Shown: one piece after another, positions 1 through 12,005 of the stretch
Numbering within the stretch: position 1 is the first letter of the stretch
How the letters are laid out: each line of letters opens with the position of its first letter
DNA from: Anaspis maculata
Lineage: Eukaryota; Arthropoda; Insecta; Coleoptera; Scraptiidae
Length of the DNA: 64,000 nt
Reading direction: 5' to 3'
Assembly (NCBI GenBank): GCA_949128115.1
Contig: OX421962.1
Location: 75,356,735-75,420,734 of the forward strand
Program-made: the position numbers and the translations under genes
Notes under the pieces: model-generated
What the model was told of the DNA's origin: nothing
Database searches by the model: none
The model's input: only the letters and a program-made list of their open reading frames with translations

Positions 1-4
1 ACGC

Positions 5-231
5 TAATGAAAATGGTTTACCAACAAGGCGTATGCTGAAGTTAACTAGAAAAGATAGTCTGGCTGATCTCTGGCTATGGAAAATATGTCTGGCACGTCA
101 AAAACGAATGTTAAAAAAATTAGTTTTTGACGTGCCGTGCCAGACATATTTTCCATGGCCAGAGATCAGCCAGACTATCTTTTCTAGTCAACTTTAGCAT
201 ACGCCTTGTTTGTAAAACCATTTTCATTACT
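5..231. repeat. Near-perfect hairpin, MITE-like
   Basis: Bases 5-106 and 125-231 are inverted copies of each other with only a few mismatches and small indels, separated by about 18 bases. The whole unit could fold into one long stem. It has no coding content. The shape fits a small foldback MITE, but no clear target duplication is visible and the left end is at the window edge. Confidence 0.75.
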
Positions 232-232
232 A

Positions 233-659
233 TGAAAATAAGTGAAACGCATTTGAATTTTCCCAGGCATTTTCTGTCTCAACCCATCGGGAAATTTCAG
301 CAAGACTTAGGAATAGATGGTTAGTATCACCATTTGTGTCACTAACTGAACAATCCTATCTATATTTGGTGACTGAGAAACCAAGTACCAAAAATGCTCA
401 ATGCCTCCCGGACTATTACTGGATCGGTAACGTTTCTCAACGCTAACAGTCACAATACGAAATCACGAAGAGTTCCATGTCGCTGGCATTTATTTCGGTG
501 GGTAAGAAATTACTTAAAACCGTCAACAAATTCCTACGAACTGATTTTTTCAGGACGTCTCGATAGTTCCCCACAGGTCCTTTGCCGATTACGGTATTCA
601 TACGACTCTTAATTAAATAGAAAACATCCAGAGTAACACTTGTCTTCTAGAAGGGTAGA
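233..659. other. No gene recognised
   Basis: About 430 bases with only short chance reading frames. I see no motif, repeat or splice structure that I can support here. Confidence 0.5.
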
Positions 660-875
660 AGAAATGACATCGACAATTCACCTCACTCCTCAAAATAGTA
701 GACCGTAAGTGTATTACCACCAAGGTCATTGGTGAAAACACCCCTCCCGAATGGCCAACCTTGAAAATTCGAGTAGTTTTCACTTTTTTAGGAAGATTTT
801 CAGTGTTGTTAGGTTGATTGTCTTAACAAATACACCTCTAGGTTCGATATATTATCGGTGTATTACATACCACAA
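660..875 (+). repeat. Interspersed repeat, copy A (partner at 9820-10620)
   Basis: This segment is a diverged direct copy of 9820-9838 joined to 10215-10380. Shared stretches include the block around the words ACCACCAAGGTCATTGGTGA and the AAATACACCTCTAGG block. Copy A lacks the 375-bp insertion present in the partner, so it serves as the empty-site reference for that insertion. The family is not recognised. Confidence 0.7.
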
Positions 876-965
876 TCGCCTGCCTATTGCTTTGATCTGC
901 CACTTTCGAGACTCTCATGCATTCCCTGATTTGACATCACGTGTCACGTCTAATTTCCACCCACT

Positions 966-1359
966 AGCATGCTTTTATGAGGAGCAGATTGGATAATCAA
1001 ACCTTGGTGGACTTTATCTACACTGATTTTACCAAAGCTTCTCTTTGATACTCCAGACCATTTCGTCTTCATCAAGAGACTCAACTTCTTTGGCCTTTCT
1101 GGCAATTTGATGTGACTGCTCAAGAGCTATTCACGCCGAAGGTCTTCATTTGTGCAGTACAATGGGTTTAAATCTCACCGATACACTCGGCGCTCTTGAG
1201 TACCTCAGGGCAGTGCATGGTTCTAGGATCAGGATCCTTGCTTTTTCATCTTTTTGCCGACTATTTGGCCCGCGTCCTCGGTGTAGATTTTCTGATTGAG
1301 GCTGATGATCAAAAAATTTACCGGCCTATAAAAGATGAGACAGTGCGACACTCTCACTA
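966..1359 (+). pseudogene. LINE reverse transcriptase fragment, 5' part (broken)
   Basis: Translation in shifting frames gives landmarks of a jockey-like non-LTR reverse transcriptase in the right order. There is HAFMRSRLDNQTLVDFIYTD followed by FTKAS, equivalent to the first catalytic aspartate block. Next comes a degraded VPQGS-VLG-LLF block near 1200-1245, then EADDQKIYRPI near 1300, equivalent to the ADD active-site block. Stops and frame changes between the blocks show it is dead. It ends abruptly where the foldback element at 1360 begins, and coding similarity resumes after that element at about 5083. Family-level assignment beyond jockey-like LINE is not possible by eye. Confidence 0.72.
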
Positions 1360-4300
1360 TTAGACAGGGAGCTGGTGCCTCAAAACTTACGTCAAGAGCT
1401 TGTCAATTTTCTGAAAAATGGCCAAAAGTTTACGTAATAAGGTACATCAATGAAGCTAACTGGATTTTGTGTGATAACATCCCTTAACTGAAAATCTGGT
1501 CGTGAATCAAAATTTTTGGGGGCTTTCGGTCCATAAGACAAGTTTGAAATTTCCAAAAAAAGACCAACATTTATAATTTTTTTCACATAGTCCGGATGCT
1601 AGTTGAAAGTACCTTGCATTTTTTGATGAGAAGATGCCACTTGGTGGAAATGTTCTTTGCATCGTACTCTTCCGATCCAGAAAGGTAGCCATCAGCGCCA
1701 TTCATGCCGGCGGCGTATACGGTGATACAGAAAAAAAGTTGAAAAATTATATTTAATCAACCGAAACATGTGGAGACGTGTAACTCACCACATACATTAA
1801 TTATTTCATGCTCATGGAGTCACAGCAAACTGTTCTTGATTACCTTGAACCGTCCTTGAAATGTAGGGGAAAACAAAAAAAAACAAGAACGCTCTTTTTT
1901 CTATAAATAGATCATTCTTCCAGATATTGACACAATACTTGGTATTTCTACGAAAAGTAATGTTTGAAATGATATGAGCTGCGTAGCCAATTTCTAAGCC
2001 AACGATTTCCAGAAATACGATTGTCAACTTTTATTTATCTTGAGCACCATCTTGAATCTGCCCTGTCAGGCATCGTTAAAAAAGTGATTGGTTATTATAA
2101 TAATGACAACATGAAATCATTGCATCGCAAAAACAACCTCCTCATCATAAATTAGTGACCTCTTTGGCGGGAAATAATTGTCATTTAAGTATTTTTTGGC
2201 TCTTCAAAGCTTTAGTGCCCATGATGGCATTTGCAACATCTGGAATGGTGAAATATGTTACGCATTATGAACCTTGATGTACTTTGAGGTAGCCTACCAA
2301 GTTTCACCATCAGCAATTGAGAGGTTTGTTCTTAAAAGCTGTTTGAACAAAATTTGTGTCGTTTTTTATGAGAAATACAAAATATTGGGTCTTTCACCCT
2401 TACTTGATCCCTCACTGAAGATAGCCTCAAACCGTATAAGTCTCCGAATTTTTTATGATAATGGTTCAGTGGGAAGTGCTCTTCAATGTTTAGCTGTCAA
2501 AAATTGCATAGTTGCGTTCAGATTCCAGACAGAGAGCGACAAAGAAGTTCATGCAGTAAAAAAAAGACATAAATTACAGTCGAGAAAAAACTAGTCCAGA
2601 GCTAGACTGAAAGCTGTCTGAAGACCTTGCTTTTTATAACATAAATGTGCAATTTGGTACACTGTTATAGCCTTGAGTTAGTAATGTTTCAAGCCTTTCA
2701 CCCACGCTTGAGAGTCTTGCAGAACCTGTATATTGCGGGAAGCCTATCTAAAAGGGACATTTCTGGGATTTTTCCGTTGCATTGAAACTTGTGTCTTTTT
2801 TCACTGCATGAACTTCTTTGTCACTCTCTGTCTGGAATCTGAACGCAACTATGCAGATTTTGACAACTACAGATTGAAGAGCAGTTCTCAGTGAACCATT
2901 AGCATAAAATTTTTGGAGACTTTTGGTTTCTGGCTTTCCTTAACGAGGGATCAAATAAGGGTGAAAGATCCAATATTTTGTATTTTCCATAAAAAAATTG
3001 AACACATTTTGTTCAAACAGCTTTTGAGAACAAACCTTTCAATTGATGATTGCAAAACTTGGTAGGCTACCTCAAAGTACATCAAGGTTCATAATGCGTA
3101 ACATATTTTACCATTCCAGATGTTGCAAATGCCATCATGGGCACTAAAGCTTTGAAGAGCCAGAGAATACGTGAATGGCAATTCTTTCCTGCCGAAGAGG
3201 TCACTAAATTATGATGAGGAGGTTGTTTTTACGATGCAATGATTACATATTACCATTATTATGACAACCAATCACTTTTTCAACGATGCCTTACAGGGCA
3301 GATTCAAGATGGTGCTCAAGAGGAAAAAAAGTTGGCTTGTTATCGTATTTCTGGAAATAGTTGGCTTAAAAATTGGCTACCCAGCTCATATTATTTCTAA
3401 CATTACTTTTTGTAGAAATACCAAGTATTGTATCAATATCTCTGAGAATCACTCATTTATGGAAAGAAGAGTGTTTTTGTTTTTTTTTTCTGTTTTCCCC
3501 TACATTTCTAAGACGGTTCAAGGTAATCAAGAACGGTTTGTTGTGACTTCATCAGCATAAAACAGTTGATGTATTTGGTAAATTACACGTCTCCACATGC
3601 TTCGGTTACTTGAATATAATTTTCCAACTATTTTTTTTTGTTTCAACCTGTATCCGCTGCCGGCGTGGATGGCGCTGATGGCTACCTTCCTGGATCGGGT
3701 GAGTATGATGCAAAGAACATTTCCACCAAGTAGCATCTTTTCATCAAAAAATGCAAGGTTCATTCCATTTTATGCAACTAGCATCCGGACTAACAGGCGT
3801 TTTGTTGACTAGCCCACTAATGCCCGATTGCCCAAAGGTGATTTCAAATTTTAGTACGGTACTAAACACGGGATCAATTTTTGAAGTGGAATCAAATGCA
3901 AACCCAGTTAATTCAAGGAGATATTATGATGGAAATACAAAATATGGCTCCAAATGTTTATTTGGATACCAAAACACAGGCGAGACAGCCTTTATTTTGG
4001 CTTGTAGAACAAATCTTGCGGGAACTGTCAGATCTTTTCTTTGTAATAAAAAAAAGAGACAAGTGCGTGTTACCCCAACTTTTTTTTTGTACACAAGTGA
4101 TCGTAAGGGGCCATATTTTGTATTCCCATCATTTTCTTTTCTTGAAGTGATCGGATTTGCATTTTGTTTCACTTTTGAATATTTAATCCGCTGTTTGGTA
4201 CCGAACTAAAATTTGATACCACGTTTGTGCAATCGGGCATGAGTGTGATTGATACATATTTGTAATCGGGATGTAAGACGGAATCGATTTCCATGTTAAA

Positions 4301-5082
4301 ATACAGGGTGTACGATTTGAGAGAAATTTTTCGATGTTGATCTGTAATAGTAGTTTACGATACGAGTTGGCTGTTACATAAGTAGTTTTCAGACACGAAG
4401 CCGAAATTTGCAGAACGAGGGCGCAGCCCGAGTTCTGTAAGAGGCTGAGTGTCGGAAAATATCTTGTGTAACAAGCCACGAGTGTTGTACAACATTTTAC
4501 GTCTTTGTTTCAGTGCAAATTGTGAAAATGTTGTAGTTTTTGAGGTTATTTTGACAAGTGTCAAATCAAGTACATAAACTGTAAAATCCATATACAGCTT
4601 ATCTAAAAGTCTTTATATCTTATGTATCAACACAACAAACACGTGAACCCTATAAACGATGTACCATTGAAAATTTTCGTGTGCAGATTCGAGGCCTGCG
4701 TAAAAAATCATGTAAGAATCTTTTTTTCATTCCTAAAATTATGTCAAAGGAGAAGTCTTCAGGAGGAGGTAAATTTAGGCCCTTATTGAAGATTTCAAAC
4801 TTGTCTTATGGACCGAGAGCCCCCAGAAATTTTGTTTTATGACTCGCTTTTTGATCAAGGGGATGTTCCCACACAAAAGCCCGTTGGTTTCATTCATGTA
4901 CCTTATGACGTAATTTTTGACATTTTTTGAAAATTGACAATCCTTTACCAGCCTAAAGCCCTCGGTCTGACATGTTAGACAAAGCAATTTTTAACAACCT
5001 TATCAACGCACATTAGACCTACAGGGTTAAAATCATGTACCATATGACGTAAGTTTTGGGGCACCAGCTCCCTGTCCATAAT
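1360..5082. mobile_element. 3.7 kb foldback element inserted in a LINE
   Basis: The two ends are inverted copies: the GACAGGGAGCTGGTG end near 1363 matches CACCAGCTCCCTGTC near 5062-5076. The arms remain similar for more than 1 kb each (roughly 1360-2640 and 2730-5082) around a short spacer near 2680. Matching arm blocks include 1500-1560 with 4790-4850, 1590-1740 with 3650-3790, and 2230-2480 with 2890-3130. The right arm carries an extra segment of about 1 kb, between about 3790 and 4780, that includes a nested MITE. Both arms encode, reading inward, a matching short stretch containing AFFDEKM-LGGNVLCI and KVAISAIHAG. I do not recognise that stretch. No intact transposase is visible. Confidence 0.75.
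3821..4240. mobile_element. MITE nested in the foldback's right arm
   Basis: The termini are inverted repeats of about 49 bp starting TGCCCGATTGC on the left and ending GCAATCGGGCA on the right. Internal stretches (around 3885-3950 and 4105-4170) are also mirror copies, so the element is largely a hairpin. It is missing from the opposite arm of the host foldback, which shows it inserted later. Reading frames of 82-152 residues across it are by-products of the symmetry and resemble nothing known. Confidence 0.7.
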
Positions 5083-5165
5083 ATGGTTTGCGTGGTGTTT
5101 CACTGGAACGTCCCCAGTTTAGTTCAAGATCTGGGAGTTCTTTTCGACTCTCAACTAGTAGTGTA
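5083..5165 (+). pseudogene. LINE reverse transcriptase fragment, 3' part
   Basis: The translation contains VQDLGVLFDSQL. This matches the strongly conserved (R)DLGV-FD--L block that follows the thumb of jockey and R1-like LINE reverse transcriptases. It lies immediately beyond the right end of the foldback at 5082. It is best read as the continuation of the LINE fragment ending at 1359. Similarity fades after about 5165. Confidence 0.65.
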
Positions 5166-5169
5166 CAGT

Positions 5170-8100
5170 TCTTTCCGCCGGACCCTGTAGCAAATATTGC
5201 TTACGTTGAATATTTTTGAGCAGTAACGTAAAAACTGAACACCTAGTCATTTGAGCTTGACTCGTGTACTGTCAGGTTAAGCAACGTTCCGCGGGGTCAT
5301 TAGGGGGATGAGTGACCCGGCAGTATCAAGGATCTACGCTGTCTTTGTCGCTCGGAAAGCACATAGAGACGATGGTCCCCTTGGGTTAGCGAGCTATGTC
5401 GCTAGCTACTTGAAACACGGTTAATGAAAAAGTAATTGGGTGTGAAACAACCCCAGAAACAACCTTCGGGTCTCTCCTCCCCGTGAATGATCTCATATGT
5501 TTACTTATTTGTTCATTTATTTATTTTGCTATTGTGATGTTGCTTAGGCTTTTTCAAGATACCTAATCGATTCGCATAATCTTTTTTCCTTCGTCGAAAG
5601 TTGAAAAGCAATCAACTTGATCGTTTGTTAGTTATATGAAAGTGACAACAATGGTTGCCGGTATAACTTGACGTATAGGTTGATCTCTTTTTTCTGTTTT
5701 GTGACCGCAAGTTTATCGAAATCGCCAATTATATACTAATGGCTAAAATAACGCACCATCAATTTTTGTGCTCTAGTGTAACGTCCGAGGTAACGTCAAA
5801 TTGTTCCAAAACGATTTACTCAAGTCTGAATAATTTTTTCATAAATTATAATTATGATAATTTTACAACCACTTGTTCTGTACAACCAATGTTCGAAAAA
5901 AATGTCAATTCTGGCTATAATGCCGGGGTGGCGTTTTTAGTGTGATGTCGTTCACCATATCTTTGAGATCCCCTGTGGAAAGCACTGGCAACAGCAGAAA
6001 GTTACAATTTATGGCCAACTAACTGCATCTTCATCCTACTAATCCACTACTAACGACGATTTACAAACCAGAATATTCTACGTCTTCTGTTGAAAAAATT
6101 TTGTATAAAGTCTCAGGCCGAGTCTCAGGCAAACCCCTCTTATATAATTTTGTTCGACAAAGAATAAGTTTGACAATCCAAAGACGGAATAGTGCCTGTA
6201 TTTTAGGCACTATCCCTCCATCCACCAAAATGAAAGAAATCTATATTATTCACAGTAGAGTTACCATTTTTTCAAATTATATAAATAGTTTATATGTTTA
6301 TAGCTCTGTATTTATTAAAAAATCACATATTTAACTTCGAAGGCATATTATGTTCTCAGACTGAGAACTGATGTTGGAAGTATTGTTGGAAGCAAGTCAG
6401 CCCTTAGGTTCTCAATTTATCAGTTCATCGCTGGCTTACCACCTTAAGTTCGATTAGAAAACTAACACTAACAATGAGGAATCAAAACTATGGTATATGG
6501 TCCGTTACATCGAAAACAGTGCTCAAATGGAGCATAATATTGAACTGATTTTGACCACTAGAAACAATTGATTGCCAATAGAATGTGGGCGAAGGTCAGT
6601 ATCGAACTGTCACCTATCAAACGTTTCTTTTTTTAGCAGCCAAAATTTCTAATTCCTGGTTGATTTGTAAAGTAAAGTAGATAAAATATGTAGTAGATTT
6701 ATTACACTCGTCAAATAAGATGTATTGTGGAACTCGTATAATAATATACTATTTCAATAAAAAAGTTGACAGCTAGAGAGAATCCATAAGAAAATGGTCT
6801 AAAATAACTACGATTTTTTTCAATTGACAATTAGTACTTACTTAATCATTACAAGCTGAAATTTTTATTTCTATATTATTTCTATTTCAATTGCTGGTAA
6901 TACCTGGTGTTTTATAACTGAGTGATCCTATGCTGGAAGATCTGAGGTCAGTACTATTCTAAAATTAGATGTCAAAATCCCATTGACAGTTATAAAGAGA
7001 AATCCGATGTCAGCATTGATGAACATATAAAAAAAAACTCTTGAAAACTAAAACAGAACGTACCAACAAGTGAGAAGGAAGAAACCATCTTAAAAAACCT
7101 GATTTTCTATCATGCTTTTGAAGCTCAACATTGGAAATCGACGTGCAACAGAAAAAACTTCATCCAGATGTAACAACGGAAACAGGCAGTCGGCTGATAA
7201 CACGTTGTTAGATGATGAAAGCAGAATTCAAAATGTTATCCGAATTTTATTTGAAAAAATCATAGAAAAGTGGCACGACTTCTCAGTCAAAATTGGGTAT
7301 CAACTGGGTTGCAGTTAAGATACGTGATTTGTGTCATTCTTCTATGATGAACATTTAGTTCTCTTGATTACTTAGCCAAATGAAATTATTTGATTAGACG
7401 CGATGATTACACATTTCAGGGAGTCGAGGACTAGCCGACGCGACAGTTGAAGAGCTTAGGTAGAGGCTCCTGAAATTATGATCATCGTACTTCTGTAGGT
7501 GGTTATAAATATGAGTGGGAAGTTGAAAAATAATTCATGTTTATATCAAGTAAGATTTCTTGTCGTTTATGGATTATCTCACAAGAAATGTAAGAAATCT
7601 AGCAACAAGGCTTCCTTTAATTGCTGTTAATAAATAAATTCACGGGTTGCTTAATTTTTGCCATTGATCGTAATCGCCGATTATGGAATTTATGAATCGT
7701 TGGCCACGCATCTTCTCATTTTTAGCTGTAGGTAATTTTCAGTATTTTATTCTGTTATACCTGTTTCATCGTAATTCAGCTGTAACGAGCGTTTAATAGA
7801 ATTACGGGTCAAGTTGCCTGTGATTCCGGCAAAACTGGTGAGAAAACATGACTAGCTATAGCGACCCGTAAAATTCCATTGAACGGCAGCTATATAAACT
7901 ATATCATCTTGAGTGCCTTATATCCAGTGATATCGGTCATGTTATGTTTGTTTTTACTGTTATTTATTATTTATTGTCATTGCTTCTGATTTGTTTTGTA
8001 TTTTTATCGTTTCATAAAAAAAAAGACTGGTACCTACAACTTTTCTTTGTATTTTTTATTTTGCTTCTTCTTTTGAATAATCGTCACTAGTAATCGCACG

Positions 8101-8590
8101 ATGATTTATTTGCCTAATTGAGAACGTAATCGGTTCATCACTAACAAATATTCATGATGTCTGATGTCTTCAGCAACGCCTTCTGCTATGTAAGTTTTGT
8201 CACGGCTGTCCTCCAATCGCGGCATCCGCTCAAAATCGGCGCGATTTGGCAACGTCCAATCGCGAGTGACAGATCTGCCATTTTGAAATCAGCGCGGTAA
8301 ATTCGATTTTGGCGCGTGCGACTCGTCTTGGAGCTCATTTCAAGGGCGACAAATTTAAATAGGAAGGGAATCAAGTGCAGAGGAGTGCAGCTAATTAAAA
8401 AGTTTTTGATGCGTACTTTGCCGGAGTTTTTCTAAGAAGTGTCGATGTGGGCGTCGAACAGTTCCATATCCACAGTGGCATAACACATGTTTAGGACAAT
8501 CGTTTGTCTGCACACGCACACCACGAGTACAACCCGTGTACACCGCCACTCGGAAGTAATAAAAAAGAAAAGTCAGTGGGACATCTTGGG
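5170..8590. other. AT-rich stretch without a recognised gene
   Basis: About 3.4 kb with no reading frame longer than 77 codons, no splice-compatible coding run and no repeat end that I could pair. The longest runs are low-complexity AT. I see nothing I can annotate with support. Confidence 0.5.
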
Positions 8591-8599
8591 GGCTCAAAG

Positions 8600-9560
8600 A
8601 TCGTGTAAATGTTTACTGTAGGGATGGAGGAGCGGCGGGTAAAAATTCACACACACTGGGGGTGGTTAGTCAAGGACGTGGACAGCGGTGTCACTAAACA
8701 TGTCAGGCGTTATCATCAATCACGCAGAGGTGGCAAGCACGCAAGCGAAAACGTCCCAAAAGTTGTGGCTACAGGAGGAGTAGCTACCGCGATAGCGCGC
8801 TAGAGACTGTGGGACAAACGGCTGCGCCCGGGACAAGCCCCCACTCTCAGCGAGGCGCAGCGCAGGGTAAGGACCAAAAGGACGACACCACCGGCGCCAC
8901 CACCACCACCAGGAGGAACGAAGGCGGCAAGTAGCAAGCAGCAGCAGCAACACCGGAGTGTCTACAATAGAAACTCCGGTCGGTCCGCGCGATGATACAC
9001 CACCAAGATGAGGGGACGCGCCGTTTGAGCTTGCCGGTGATGCAATGTTACGACCCGACCGGCTTCCCCGTCAGGCTACTAAATGCAGCTTTACTGCTTT
9101 CTGGTTGCGCCCGCCAAAGCCCCTCCGGCGACTGATCCCAGCTGACGAATGAACCGAAACGATTGAACACGAGTCAACGTGCGGTACCTCCACGGCCACG
9201 TTAACAAGGAGCGATGTTCCTTATATCCTTGCACATCCTCGAGGCCGCGCCGAGATGATAAAATCCTTCTAGCCTTCATCCTCCTCATCCGCTCTTATCG
9301 GGTTCATGATCTCGTCCATGGCATAATTCCTCGGTTATTGAAATTCTGCGCGAACGCGCATCTCTCGTCAATTTGATGGATATCGAAGGGATAGTTAAGG
9401 TTGACTTGAAGATTATGCAAAGTGTGATCAACGCAAAAGTTGGTATGGCGAGAGCCGTAGCCGGCGCGAACCTTGAGAAACAAAGGTCGGAGGGACGGCA
9501 GTGACGACACTGTGCAAGTGGAAGTGAAAATAGTTTCAGAACAGATCTTACCAAAGCTCA
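8600..9560. other. GC- and CpG-rich island, possible promoter or first exon
   Basis: Base composition changes sharply here. Most of the window is clearly AT-rich, while 8780-9130 is visibly GC-rich with many CG dinucleotides, a CACCAC run and a CAGCAG run. A good plus-strand donor-like site, CAGG|GTAAGG, lies at 8866/8867, and a minus-strand donor-like GGTAAG lies near 9550. No conserved protein is encoded in any frame. A transcription start with an untranslated first exon is one explanation; a GC-rich mobile element is another. No neighbouring coding exon supports the first idea inside this window. Confidence 0.3.
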
Positions 9561-9607
9561 AACGTTTTAGTGTTTTTTTTTTGTTCAATATTCCTGAGAC
9601 ACCGTGT

Positions 9608-9730
9608 CACCGCGTCGTAACTACAACTACCTTCAATAAATCCAGTAGATAATAAATAGTCTGAAACACCTGGAGCCTGGAAATTGATAATTACCCCACT
9701 TGGAATTTATATATTCACAGATACTCCTCA
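9608..9730 (+). repeat. Inverted repeat arm (partner 13425-13536)
   Basis: This segment, starting at TCGTAACTACAACTAC, is an inverted copy of 13425-13536, which ends GTAGTTGTAGTTACGA. Similarity runs for about 120 bases and includes the GGAGCCTGGAAAT block. The two could be the ends of a 3.9 kb TIR element covering 9608-13536. No transposase is seen between them and no target duplication is obvious. Confidence 0.6.
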
Positions 9731-9819
9731 ACAACAAGCTAAAAGTCACAAGACGTCACAGGTCGCATTCACTTGAAGAACTGAACTGGTACAATTCAGT
9801 ATGAGTGAGATTTCGCTGA

Positions 9820-10620
9820 CAATTCACCTCACTCCTTAACACGTTCACTGCCACCGAAATTTTGCGATTTTTCTTACCAGGCCATTTATGTCATGTTATA
9901 GTGCATTGAAAACTAAGTCCTCTGGCATAGGTCAAAGTTCGAAATACACCTTGGTTTTTCGAAAAATTACGAAAAATTGAGCCCAACATAATAGTTTTTT
10001 GAGGGCCAAATTTTGCATATATCAAAAAATCAAAAAGATTACCATGCACTTGTAACCTCCTAGGCCGTGATGGACCGCTGCCATTGTTGATATATAGCGT
10101 ACTTAAGCCAGGAACCTAAGAAAATTGAAATTTCCTGCTGGTCCCATGGGACCAGCGTGGCCTGGTGGAGCTTCACGCTACTGGTCCCATGGGACCAGCG
10201 TGGCAGTGAACGTGTTAAAATAGTAGGCCGTTCAAGTGTATTACCACCAAGGTCATTGGTGAAAGCACCCCTTCAAAATGACCAACCTTAAACATTCAAA
10301 TAGTTTTTAGTTCTTTAGGAAGATTTTCAGTGTTGTTCGGTTAATTGTCTTAACAAATACACCTCTAGGCTAGGTTCGATATACCTACCATGCGATCAAC
10401 AAAACTAGGAATTGGGGTAGGCTGTGCCCCGACCGAAAGCAGCTTGACATCCTGAAATTTGACCAGGTCACAGCCTACCCCAATTCCGAGTTTTGTTGAT
10501 CGCATGGTATTATCGCTTATACATCTCGATTTACACTCGGGTCCCCTCGTGAATATCCTCGATGTAGCAATAATACACCTCAGTCACCTCACCTATCGGT
10601 GTATTACATACGACAATACA
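9820..10620 (+). repeat. Interspersed repeat, copy B
   Basis: This is the partner of 660-875. It is interrupted by the piggyBac-type MITE at 9840-10214 and by a hairpin at 10387-10508, neither present in copy A. The hairpin arms, about 40 bp each, begin ACCATGCGATCAACAAAA and close with TTTTGTTGATCGCATGGT around a spacer of about 36 bp. Confidence 0.65.
9840..10214. mobile_element. 375-bp piggyBac-type MITE
   Basis: The element starts CACGTTCACTGCCAC and ends GTGGCAGTGAACGTG, a perfect 15-bp inverted pair. TTAA lies directly outside each end (9836-9839 and 10215-10218). The homologous copy at 660-875 has an uninterrupted site (CTCCTCAAAATAG against CTCCTTAAAATAG), which supports insertion at TTAA. 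Inside the right half are two copies of the perfect 18-bp palindrome CTGGTCCCATGGGACCAG at 10138-10155 and 10181-10198. It has no coding capacity. Confidence 0.88.
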
Positions 10621-11186
10621 CCTGGGACAGGGAACTGCTGGAACCGAAAAAAAGATCCAAGAGATGTTGGTATTCAGAATTTCGGTAAATCATGATAACA
10701 TCTACAATACCAAGAATGTTTTATGATAATAACGACCGATCAAATACTCGATTTCTCAAGTGGCGTACGATGCTAACTTTTCCCCCGATAAAATCCTCCT
10801 CAGTAAACGGTGTATCAATGATCTTGAATAAAACATTAAAACTTCGGGAGGTGCAGGTGATCACTCTCACAAAAATTCATAAATCGAAAAGAAATTTTTT
10901 CTTAGTGTTTCCTAAGAATCAGACCCGCATAAGTTCTAACTAAAACAGAGCTTTCAATTGTTTGCGCAGAACTATCAAAGGCAGGGATTTCGAATTTAGT
11001 GCAGGAAAGTGACTTCACAACGCAAACGTACGGGCAAAGTTTGTAACAATCATCTGACCAGTGGCGGCGGAGATACAGGGACTTACAGCGGGTTAAAGTA
11101 GGTTGAAAGAAAAAAATTGTCTGCAGTCCGGTGGTCGCATTTTTAGCGCACTTCTCCAAACGGGAAGGCGCTTTTGTCCTCGCTTT

Positions 11187-11245
11187 GTCCGTCCGTCCGT
11201 CCGTCCGTCCGTCCGTCCGTCCGTCCGTCCGTCCGTCCGTCCGTC
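11187..11245 (+). repeat. (GTCC)n tetranucleotide microsatellite
   Basis: An uninterrupted run of the GTCC tetranucleotide, 59 bases and almost 15 copies. A looser GTCT/GTCC run is found at about 12299-12325. Confidence 0.95.
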
Positions 11246-11285
11246 AGCATCTAGTCCTAGACGAAAAGATTTTTGTGAAAAATTT

Positions 11286-12005
11286 TTACTCCATTGGGTA
11301 GCTCATGACCTTGTATCCCGAACCAAGAAAAATCTTGACGAAATAATAATAAACAATGACAATAATAACAATTTAGTGTGACGCGGCATCGCCGTTGAAT
11401 GCTGCATTTCAGAAGCCGGCCTGATCTCGAAAGTTATCACATGCGAGGAAGTACCCGATCTTATCATTTTACCATAATACATATGCGGAGTTATATTTAG
11501 AGGATGATTTGAACTTTATTTTAATGGAAATTTCACATCGGTGCGAGGTGCAGGCCAATAGTTATTAATTTTTGAAAATGACTCCGAAACTACAGCTCGG
11601 CCGCAAATGATTTATTCGTTGCTTGCTGGTGCTTGATATCCTTTCCTCCGAACAAAACGAAATTTAATACAAAAAATATTTCAACTCGAATGGGTAGCTC
11701 ATGGCCTTGGTACGCGAATCGAGAAAAATTTTGCCAAAATAATCATGAACAATTACAAAAATAACATTTTGGTGTAGGGCGGCTTCGCCGATCAAGTGCT
11801 GGCATTCGCGGTAAGATGTAGAAAGTTGCGATATGCAGGCAACTACAATTTCTTGATGGAATACATCACTGCATGTACGGCATTATATTTAGAGAACAAT
11901 TTGAACTTTCTTTTGACAAAAACCCCACTTCGATCCGACCGTCGGGTCAATTGTTATCAATTTTTGAAAACGACCGCAAAGCCACGGCTCGGCGCATATT
12001 ACACG
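11286..12005 (+). repeat. Diverged tandem duplication, unit about 396 bp
   Basis: The unit beginning near the GGGTAGCTCATG at 11296 is repeated starting at 11692, an offset of 396 bases. Later blocks line up too: the AATAATNATNAACAATNAC block, the CGGCNTCGCCG block, the TTATATTTAGAG block and a final AATTTTTGAAAA block. The copies have diverged substantially and the second is shorter. No coding function is seen. Confidence 0.65.

Noticed and set aside
3751..4209. 152-residue plus frame, the second longest in the first 40 kb.
   Set aside because: It crosses the junction between a foldback arm and a nested hairpin MITE, with no conserved blocks and a mirrored counterpart frame.
8609..8803. 64-residue frame in the GC-rich island as a small gene.
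   Set aside because: No conserved motif, and frames of similar length occur on both strands as expected of GC-rich DNA.
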